A stretch of 64,000 nucleotides of DNA. It comes from Moesziomyces globuligerus. Its lineage: Eukaryota > Basidiomycota > Ustilaginomycetes > Ustilaginales > Ustilaginaceae. Where the stretch lies: assembly GCA_030849465.1 (NCBI GenBank), contig JARVLF010000013.1, forward strand, positions 310,001-374,000, read 5' to 3'. Both the position numbers and the translations under genes were made by a program. Under the pieces are notes generated by a model. That model was not told where the DNA came from, did not search any database, and saw only the letters and a list, made by a program, of their open reading frames with translations. Position 1 is the first letter of the stretch; every line of letters starts with the position of its first letter. Of the stretch, positions 28,135 through 37,300 are shown piece by piece.

Positions 28135-29799
28135 CTAGCAGTCCAGAACGACGGTTGCGCTGGCGGCCTTCTTGAGGCGGTTCATCACGGCGAGTCCGAC
28201 GCCCTGATCGTCGAGCGCCTCGACAAAGATGAGCTGGCACCTGTCGGCGTCGTGCAGCGGGCCCTCGTCGAGGGTTCGGAGGCCGTCGAACATGCGCTGT
28301 GCATACACCTCTGGGCTGCCGCTGGGGCCGAGATCGAAGCGGTGCACCTGGACCCCTGGCAGGTCGGAAAGCTGGAGGGGTGGTAGAAGATGTGGATGAC
28401 CATCGGCGCGGATCGACTGTGACGATTCTGGTGGGGATGCGGAGGTGATGAGATGCGCGAGGTCCGAGTCCGAGGACGTCATGACGCCGACGTTGATCGG
28501 TGCGCCCGAGTCGGTGCTTGTGTGAGGGAGGTGGTGGGCGAGCTGATCGCGTACGACGTGCGCAAACGACTGCGGTGCTGCAGGCGACGAGGTATCGATC
28601 AACGACTCGACGACTTTCGCCGACGACGAGCGGCTGTCTGCGTTCGGCGATGCGGGCGCGGGGGGCTGCACGGCGCGCGCAAAGAGCGTGGCGGGGAGCA
28701 GCATGACGACGCGCGCGGTGGGGCTGTAGTGCCTGTACTTCATGCCCGGCGTGGTAGGATTGCTCTCCTGCTCGGCGCTGCGCTCCATGTCCTTGCCATA
28801 GACGCGCAGCTTGATCGTCTCGCCCAATCCGGCTTGTTGGAGCACATGTGCGATCTGCTCCACCGTCACGCCGCCGGGACGCAGCACGCGCACCTCATCC
28901 TCGTTTGTGATGCCATCGACCACCGTGCTCTCCACCCCGACCTCGCACGCGCCCCCATCCAGAATGTACTTTAACCTCCCCCTCGCTTCTCCCGCATCCG
29001 CCTCGCCTGCAACGGTGCTGGAGCAAGGCGCATCGAGTTGACCTCCGAGGTCGCGCATCACGTGCGCCGCCGTCGTCGGCGAAGGTCGTCCGGACGCATT
29101 GGCGCTCGGTCCGGCCATGGGCAGTCTTGATGTCGCGATCAGAGCGCGCGCGATCGGATGCGAAGGCATGCGTACCGCCACCGTCGCATGGCCGCACGTT
29201 ACCACCTTGGGAACCGCCGGCCGCTGGGCGTCTACGGGAAAGAGCAGCGTAAGCGCGCCCGGCCAGAAGGCCTGCATGAGCGCCGCATACGCCCGGCTCG
29301 GTTGGTAGCCGGGTGGCAGGAGCGAGTCGAGCATCTCGAGATCAGCCACGTGCACGATGAGCGGATTGTCCGCAGGCCGTTTCTTGGCCGCGTAGATCTT
29401 GGCCGACGCCGTCTGAGAGAGCGCATTCGCACCCAGCCCGTACACGGTCTCGGAGGGGAACGACACGAGCTGGCCCGACTGCAGGTGTTTGGCGGCAATC
29501 GCGAGGCTTTGTCGGGTGACGGGGGAGGCTACGAGCGGCTGAGCCCGAGTGAGGGGCTCGCATCCTGCAGCATGACGAGAGGGACCCGCTTCCTGGAATG
29601 TGACCGAGGCCTGCACATCACACGGCAGCAGCTCGGTGTGGAACGTGCGCTCCGGATAGCCCGGCTCGCAGCTGCTCTCGCGAGAGGTCATCATCGCGAG
29701 CGTCTGGCTGGGGCGCCACTGATGTCGGGTCGTTAAAGGTGGGCAGCGGCGAGGTAGTGTGGATCGGAAGAGGAAGGTCGAGGGCCGAGCAAAGGGCAT
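28135..29799 (-). CDS. SUA5: Threonylcarbamoyl-AMP synthase
   Basis: Single exon, 554 residues from MPFARPSTFL (29797-29799). The open frame continues to 30333 without family-like sequence. The YrdC domain includes QLVSFPSETVYGLGANALS, KIYAAKKRPADNPLIVHV, FWPGALTLLF and MAGPSANASGRPSPT. It is followed by VRVLRPGGVTVEQI and the Sua5-specific C-terminal domain starting at TPGMKYRHYSP. The enzyme makes threonylcarbamoyl-AMP for t6A37 of ANN-decoding tRNAs. The first about 35 residues are Arg/Ser/Thr-rich without acids and resemble a mitochondrial presequence. A downstream Met (MMTSRESS) could give a cytosolic form. It is longer than yeast Sua5 (426) because of linkers in the C-terminal domain. 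Confidence 0.93.
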   Translation of the reverse strand: MPFARPSTFLFRSTLPRRCPPLTTRHQWRPSQTLAMMTSRESSCEPGYPERTFHTELLPCDVQASVTFQEAGPSRHAAGCEPLTRAQPLVASPVTRQSLAIAAKHLQSGQLVSFPSETVYGLGANALSQTASAKIYAAKKRPADNPLIVHVADLEMLDSLLPPGYQPSRAYAALMQAFWPGALTLLFPVDAQRPAVPKVVTCGHATVAVRMPSHPIARALIATSRLPMAGPSANASGRPSPTTAAHVMRDLGGQLDAPCSSTVAGEADAGEARGRLKYILDGGACEVGVESTVVDGITNEDEVRVLRPGGVTVEQIAHVLQQAGLGETIKLRVYGKDMERSAEQESNPTTPGMKYRHYSPTARVVMLLPATLFARAVQPPAPASPNADSRSSSAKVVESLIDTSSPAAPQSFAHVVRDQLAHHLPHTSTDSGAPINVGVMTSSDSDLAHLITSASPPESSQSIRADGHPHLLPPLQLSDLPGVQVHRFDLGPSGSPEVYAQRMFDGLRTLDEGPLHDADRCQLIFVEALDDQGVGLAVMNRLKKAASATVVLDC

Positions 29800-32600
29800 G
29801 AGCTCGGAGACCAGGCCGTCTCCGAAATGGTTGAGACGACGTATGCCTGTCCGCGGCGATCTAGTGCGTGTGCGGATGTGAGCGTCGTGGTCAACGTCAA
29901 AGATGCAGCGCACGGTACGCAATGATGTCGCCGTGTCGGTTGGTGGTTCGGAAGTCGCAACTTGGAGGAGCGGCTCGACATTCAGAAAAATTTGCCCGGC
30001 AAGAGAGAGACTGGGCCAGGATGTGGAGTTTTTTTTTCTCGTCACGAATCGGGAGATCCAGCAAGCGACGCATTCCGATATTTTCGGGAGGAAGGGATCG
30101 GCAACGCATCTTGTTGGCGGTCTCCGTGGGGAAAAAGAAAGGCTTGCTCGGAGGGCGATCCGGAGCGTTGCGGAGGGCCAAAAATTCGAGCCTCGACGCC
30201 GAGGCGGTCTCCATCGACGACGCTTGCGCCAATCCCCTGAGGCGCTGTCTGCGGGGGCTGGACCGTCGACACGTCTGCCGCGGGCTTGCGGCGTACTCGG
30301 TGGGCCGGAGTAACTGAGACCGCAGCGACGCACCGCCGTCTCGTCGCCGAGTCGATCGTCGACGCGGAGTGACAGGAGCTCGGAGCCCAGCTGGGACGGG
30401 AGCCAGACAATGGCAGCTTGATATCAAGCTCCGCGCCGCTGCGCACCTGATTGGCTTGGCATTTGGAGGCTCCCTCGGAAGCCGGCTCGGCGATGGCTTG
30501 CTTTTCTGGGACGCATACAGTAGCCCGTCCGTCGGCTGCGGCGGCTCAAGCTGAGCAGCATAGGGAGACGCATCGGCGCCACCGAACCTGCTCGGGCTGG
30601 AACCGACAACCCACTGCTGCCGACAGAGACGGGTGAGGTGCGGATCCGCGCGGCGTCGATCACGGCAACCGCCGAGTGCCGACTGCATTTCAGGGCTCGA
30701 AAAGGGATGTGTTTTTTGGGTTCAGCCAAGGGCAAGTGGCAGAACGCCAGTGTGGCGCTGGCTGTCGAATGCGAGCGCGAGTGGCACCTTTATGCATGCG
30801 CCTTGTGCGTGTTCCCGAACGAAGCTTCTTGCAGACGCGGCTGTTCCTCCTCGCATCTCTTTTTCGTTTCGTCAACGCGAACGACGCGTCGTGTTGGTTT
30901 CTCGACCTTTTCTGCATGCACTGTGATTTCCAGCCGCTTCCAGACGGGCCAGCAGCCTCGAGCGGTGCCGTACCCAACTTTGCCAGTGGCTGCGGGCGCC
31001 ACTTGTCAGCGTGTACGTCAGAGCGCGGTGGCGTTCCTGGCAGAGATCAGGAACCTCCGAGAGCATGGAATGGCAGTCCTAGAGCACCGCCTGGTTGATT
31101 TGTAGGAGGTGGTCTCGCGTTGATGCGTGCACAGTGCCTACGACAGGCGAGCCCAATCCTGCTTGGCGTTCTGCGTCGTGGATCCGAGAGGCCACGGGAC
31201 CCACTTGCTGGCAGCTCAATGGGCAGGGAAGCTGGCTGGCAGGTCCGAGGCACCAGAGAGCTGAGCTGGTGTCGGACGCTGCTGCATACCAGCGCGGGGT
31301 TCCGCAGACCGGAGGAGAAGGGGTCTCTGCTGGAGCTGCAGCCTGGCTGCTCATCGACGTCGGCCAAGGCGCTTGGCCCAGCGTTCTGCGATTTCTGCAA
31401 GCTGCATTTTTCAGTCCAAGGTGGGATGGGCCTTCTTTTCCGCTCTGAGACCGGCCTAAATCATACTGTACTGTCTAGTGAGGCCAGTTGTGTTCTGTAG
31501 CTGCATGCCGGTCGGGCTGGATATTGGGAAAGAACAAAGCGCAGGATTCCATGGCCGCCACGTTGCACCGAGCGACAGCTTCAGCACTCACCGACTCGGC
31601 CCCCGCCCGCTTTGCCAATTTCTCCAGTGGAAAAAGCACACTCGCGAACCGCCTCGAGCCTCGAGCCGCGACAAGGTGCCAGCAACCTCGTTGGCGGAGA
31701 GGGGGGAAAAGGGCCTAGGGTCCGGCAGCTGCATGGCTGCAGCCGAGGCATCAAGCATCACTGTTGGTGCTGTGGGCTGGTCGCAGATCCCGCCGGTCAG
31801 CTTGGCTGCTGCCGAATCGAGACTCGCTCGGCTTGCGATTCTGCCAAACTGATTTACAGCCTCCTCTTGGTCCTTCTGCCCGCTGCCCTCGCTCCGGTGC
31901 CGCTGAGCTGCATAGCGACGGCCGGTCAAGTGGACAGTCACCGTCTGGCCGGCTGCACTCGCTCCCCCTCCTCCTCGTCGGGTCGCCCGAGAGCGGTGGA
32001 GATGCCGAGGCTCGAGCGCCGCGCTCCGACTTTCGGAGGTTGCCCAAACGCTGGCTCTTTTCGAGGCTGGCTCTTTTCGGCGCCTCGGATGGCGCTCGAA
32101 GCCACCGTTCCGGTCATGTTGGCCTGCTCGGCAGGCGGGTGCAGTCACTGACAGAGAGGCCATTTCATCTCCGCCCACGCAGCCTCGACCCACTTTGCTC
32201 CGCGCCTCATCGTGACGCGCCCGCTCGCAACGCCTGCCAAGCCCCAAGTTCAAGCCCCCAAAGGCCCAACGGCCCACCTCTAGCCGCGGCTGCGATACGT
32301 CCTCCCGCTCCCCTCCGCCGACTGCAGAGATTGCCTCGTCTCCTTGGCGTGTTGACGCTACCCTCGCTCCCTTCACCACACACACACCCACCCACAGACA
32401 GCGTCTCGCGAGCTCGACACCCCTCGCCTCCGTTTCCGAGTAACAACCATCATCCAACCCGCTCGATCATCAAAAGACGCTCACTCTCCCAACCACATTT
32501 AGGACGAGATTCGACGCCGTCGTACTCGCTTCGTTCCTATCTTTCAGACCGCCAACCTCTTGCAGCTCTGACCATCTAAAAAGGAGGGTGCTCCGGTACG
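29800..32600. other. 2.8-kb region without recognised gene
   Basis: Lies upstream of both SUA5 (-) and the membrane protein gene (+). Overlapping open frames exist on both strands (for example 31588-32457 minus and 31764-32579 plus). They are compositionally mixed, overlap each other and match no family I know. A pyrimidine-rich stretch at about 32280-32470 precedes the next gene and looks like a promoter/5' UTR. No RNA gene was recognised. Confidence 0.4.
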
Positions 32601-33668
32601 ATGCGGATCGCCAACTCGATTGCGTGGCTGACGCTGGGAGCGTTGGCGACGATGCTGTGCGAGTCGGAGCTGGTGTCTGCGGCGCTGGTCAACGTGCCTA
32701 CGCTGTACTCGTGCCAGGCTGCCGACATCCGGGTGCTTGCCAAGGGCAACTACACGATCGAGGGGCGCGACTCGGAGTCGCACAAGCTCGTCTTCCGCGC
32801 GCGCGTCGACAAGAACGTCAACCTGGTCACGTGGGATGCGGTCGACCTGGCTCCGAACGCGACGGCGGTGATTACGGTGACGGACCAGGTGGGGCGGTCA
32901 GCGACGCAGACGGCGCTCGTGACGGCGACGGCGGTGGTGCAGGCGAATCCGACGGGCAACACAACGTGTCTGCACCAGGCGGATCGTGACCACGGCTCGG
33001 CGACGACCAAGCAGAAGAACATGGTGCCGACCATCATCGGTATTGCGCTCGGTGCGTTTTTCCTGCTCGTCATGCTTCTCGTCGGAGGCATGATGTATCG
33101 ACGCAAGAAGGAGAAGGATCACAAGTTTGAAAACGAGAGTCTCGATCTCAACCACGGTCTACCTCAGGGTAGTGTTCCCGCCGGCGGGAGTTACATGCAG
33201 AGACTCGTGCCCGGCTTGAAGATGCACGATGCTAAACCGTTGCCGAGGGATCCGGTGCTCGAGTCGGAACAGGCGAATTACGCTTCCACCCGACGCGGAA
33301 CGCAGTACTATCGAAACGAATCGCCCGGACTCGGTGCCAATGGCTTTGAACTTCCAAGCTACGGTCAGAGCCAACGCTTCTCCAACAATCCGCGTAGTCA
33401 GTCGCCCACCTCGGCCTACTACCGCGGTTACGCCGACCAGCAGATGCAGCAACAGTGGAACACGCCCCATTCGCCCCAGCTGCACAACAGTCAGCTCTCG
33501 CCAGCACGTCAGGATCAGTACAGCTCCAATCCAAACCCCTTCGCTTCCCAACCTGACCTCCTCCACCACTCGCCCTCCAACCAGCGCCCGCACGCTCAGC
33601 ACGTCTACCAGCACAACGACTACGCCCACTCCCAGAACTCGTTCCTCTCCAAGAACAACTCCCAGTAA
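32601..33668 (+). CDS. Single-pass (type I) membrane protein, function unknown
   Basis: Single exon, 355 residues. A hydrophobic signal peptide (about 1-28, cleaved near VSAALV) is followed by an ectodomain of about 110 residues with N-glycosylation sequons (NYT, NAT, NTT). One membrane span follows (about 144-167, IIGIALGAFFLLVMLLVGGM), with a stop-transfer basic cluster YRRKKEK. The cytosolic tail of about 180 residues is rich in Gln, Asn, Ser, Pro and Tyr and ends in a histidine/asparagine-rich stretch. This layout is common among basidiomycete surface sensors and Skg6-like proteins, but no named family was recognised. The Tyr and Pro motifs suggest a scaffold tail (inference). Confidence 0.8.
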   Translation: MRIANSIAWLTLGALATMLCESELVSAALVNVPTLYSCQAADIRVLAKGNYTIEGRDSESHKLVFRARVDKNVNLVTWDAVDLAPNATAVITVTDQVGRSATQTALVTATAVVQANPTGNTTCLHQADRDHGSATTKQKNMVPTIIGIALGAFFLLVMLLVGGMMYRRKKEKDHKFENESLDLNHGLPQGSVPAGGSYMQRLVPGLKMHDAKPLPRDPVLESEQANYASTRRGTQYYRNESPGLGANGFELPSYGQSQRFSNNPRSQSPTSAYYRGYADQQMQQQWNTPHSPQLHNSQLSPARQDQYSSNPNPFASQPDLLHHSPSNQRPHAQHVYQHNDYAHSQNSFLSKNNSQ

Positions 33669-34345
33669 TCTCGCCAATCCCCCCTTGCCATCTCGTTACG
33701 GACTTTTGGGTTCCTTTCCCACCTTCGCTGCTTCTCTTTCGCCCTTATCCCCTCTCGTCGGTGCTCAGCATCCCTCGAGCTTGCCATCCTTCTTCTTCTT
33801 CCTGCGCTCAGCTGTATACCTAGCCCCCCTTTCCCAAACCCTTTCCAACCTTTGTTTTCCCCTCCATGCTGTGATCATTCGACACCGTCTGCGAGCCTTG
33901 TATACCTCATCCTCCGAGCGCTCCATCTTTTCACGACCCTCGTCGTTCCCCTTCGACCCGGTAATACGCACGACCCAGCTTTCGTCACGTTTGCCTCCAT
34001 CTCTCTCCTTGTGGTCTCCCCAGCTTGTCTCAACACTCACTCGCCGCAAGGGAAGGAAAAAAGATTGAGCAGGGTTGCGAAGAAGAGGAGACAAATGCAG
34101 CATGCAGAAAACGGTGGTATCAGAGGACTGAAACAATGGAAGTCCGGCTCTGCCCAAACGCCATGGCGGTGCGGTCGCCGCACGACGAGGGAGCAATGGT
34201 TCGTGGAAAAAGAGGACTCAGCTCGAGTGCGTGTATTAGCCTCGAGCTGGGACCCCCAGCATCATAGGCTGTAGATGACCATTCGTAAAAACGTGGGTAA
34301 GATCGTCACAAGATCATATCCAGCTGGCCCTCGTGTGTGGCCAGC
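33669..34345. other. Intergenic, convergent 3' flanks
   Basis: 677 bp, T/C-rich in its first half (about 33690-34010). No gene was seen. Confidence 0.45.
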
Positions 34346-37300
34346 TCACATGATGATGCAGTCCGTCTTGGACGAGACGCGTCGCGACTTTTTGCGCTCG
34401 ACAGCCGACTGCGGCGTCGGCGTCACCTGGCCCGTAGCCAGCCCGGCCTTGGTCGACCTGCGTGCGAGCGGCGTCGCCTCGGGCGCGCCGTAGACGACGC
34501 CCGAGCTGAGCCTCCGACGGAAGCGGTCCGTCGACGTCGGCTGCACCATCTGCTCCATCGGCAATGCTGGCGTCGACGCACCCACAAACGTCTGCGGCTG
34601 GTGCGGCTGAATCGGCTGATGCTGCTGCGCCGACGAGCCGCGCGAGCTCGAGTGGCCCAACACGCCACCGCCGCCGACGCTCGAGATGCTGCTGGCACCG
34701 CTGATGCTGCTGTAGCTCATCGAGCTGTGGCGTCGCACGCCGTGCAGCGCCATGTTGCCGTACGGACCCTGCAGCACGTCCGAGCTCTCTGGCGGAGGAG
34801 ACGGAGATCGCTGCCGACCTGGGATGAGCGAGATGCGGCGCTTGCGCACCGCATTCGCATCCTTGGTCGGTTTGCCCGTGGGCGCAGCCGCCGTGTTCGG
34901 CGGCGAAGGAGGCAGGATGCTGTCGGCTTCGGGACCGGCGACTGCGCCAAAGCCCATCTGCGACTGCGCTTCGATCGTCGGTGACTTCGATTGCCGCTTC
35001 ATGCCAAAGGGGAAGCGGAAGTGAATTGGCGCAGATGCGGCAGGTGCCGCTCCGCCGAGCAGCGGAGAGCCGGGCGCCAGGTGGGCGGCCGACGACATCG
35101 GACTCGTCTGATCCAGCGAGGCACGCTGCTGGAAGAGCAACAGCTGGGCTCGCAGGTTGCAAGGCGAAGGCGCGTTGACGGCACATCGGGCGTGGCACAC
35201 GAGGCCACACTCTTCGCAGAGTACGGCGTGCTTCTTGACGGGCTCGCGGCAGATCTTGCAGACGACCGCCTTGCTGAAGGTACTCTTGACAAAGGCGTGC
35301 GGCTTGGCCTCCTCGTCTCCAACGAGACTGAGGTCGAGCAGCGAGGGGTCGTTCACGGGCGAGAGCACCTTGGAGCTGATCGGATCCGTCGTGTTGGCCG
35401 TCACGCGCGCAGACGTCGTATCGATCGGTGGGAGGGACGACAGATTGGCAGGCGGCGAGGTGGTTGGCGAAACACCGGTGGCCTTGTCGGTGATCGTGCC
35501 GGCAGACGACTCGGCCGGAGACGTGTTCGAGCGGAGCGCTTCCAAGCCGGGACGCTGCAGGGTCCGGGGAGGCGACGAGCTCGACCTCTCCATGGGAGGC
35601 TGCACGACGCTTGCCTCTTCCTTTTCAAAGATGCGCGGATCCAGTCGGCGCATGTCGGCGCTGATGCGTCGTAGGAACGGAACGCTGTCTTGAGGCCGCA
35701 GCTCCTTGTGACCCGACCAGACCTGGCGGATCCATTCGTGCTCGAAGAGGGTCTCGGCGCTAGGGCGTTTCGTGGGATCCTTGTTGAAGCACTGGAGCAG
35801 GAGGTCACGCAGGACGTCCGAACACTTGTCCGGGATGGGCGGGCACTCGTCCTCGACGATGCGGAACATGGCAGACATGGCGAGCATGTCGTAGTACGGC
35901 GGCTTGCCGGTGAGTAACTCGATGATGGTGCATCCGAGCGACCAAATGTCGGCCGCGGTGGTGACGCCCTTCAGCTCGATGACCTCCGGGGCCATCCAGT
36001 TGGGCGTGCCGATCGCGTCGTTCTTGTTGCCCATCTTTTTGACTGCTTTCAGGTTGAGCGATACACCAAAGTCGGAGAGCTTGACGTTGCCGTTCTTGGT
36101 GGTCAGGATGTTGGCGGCTTTCAAGTCGCAGTGCACGACGTTCTGCTCGTGGAGATAGTTGAGACCCTCGAGGATCTTGACCACGTAGCTCGCCACGAGC
36201 TTCTCGGGGAAGTTGCCGAACGCTTTCAGCGTGTGCAGCAGCGAGCCGTTTTCGACATACTCGAGGATGATGGAGACGACGTCGGGCCCACGCACGAGGC
36301 CCTCGTACTTGACGACGCTGGGGTGACTTAGGCTCTTGAGCAGGTCGACCTCGCCCATCAGCTCGGTGACCTCGTCGTCGCTACGGCCCTCGAGCTTGAT
36401 GCGCTTGACGGCGACCATCTGGCCCGAGTTGAGGTTCAGCGCGCGATACACGGATCCAAACTGGCCACGGCCGATGCAGTTGCCCAGCTGATAGGTCACA
36501 TTCGGCTTGCCTGCCTCGGTGACCACGAGCTTGTGCTTCGGGCCGGTTGCTTCGCGGCTGGATCGGGCCACCGCCGATCCGTTTTCGTCCGTGGTGAGGC
36601 TGCCGAGGGTATTGGTGTAGATCGAGCCGATCTCGGAGTCGAAGCGGCTGCGCGAAGTCGAGATGAAAGAGCGGTCGTCGCCGGAAGGATCGGGCGAGCG
36701 TCCACCGTTTGACATGGGGCGGCCGAGCAGTGGCAGGTGCAGTTCTGACGAGTATCGCATGTGTCGGAACTGAGGACGCGCCGCGATCCTGGGCGAGCTG
36801 CTGCCGTTGGTCGCGGTAGACGTGCCCGAGGCGAGGGAAAACGAGTCGACGCTGCCAGCGTTCATCGAGAGGTGTCGGGCCATCCGGCGTGCACCGGGCG
36901 AATCGTTGGCGCCTCGGGGGAAGGGCACTCGGGTCGAGGGCGAGGTATCCGCTTCGCCAGTCGACTGGTTGCCGAGGTTCAGCAGCGACTCGCGCGAGGG
37001 ATTCAGGAGCGACGGCCCGGGATACAGACGGGCACTGTGCCGCCTGGTCGGAGCGTGGCGAGACGGGCTTGCACCGCATGCCGAGATGTAGTCGTCCAGA
37101 TTTTCGGTGGATCCGATGACCGCCCTCGGAAGCTGGCCGAGCGCTAATTCCTGGCTGATGCGTTTCTGGGAAGTGCTGCGAGCCAGAGGCGCGGCCTTGA
37201 TGGGCAAGCCCTTGCTCGACTTGTCGGACTCGCTGCTGCCGCGCCTGTCTTGAGCGCGCTCCAAGGGGACGGATTGGGAGCTCGACAGGCCAGTGGCTGC

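Noticed and set aside
31588..32579. Two overlapping open frames of 271-289 codons on opposite strands
   Set aside because: They overlap antisense, match no family and have irregular composition. Chance frames are common in GC-rich DNA.
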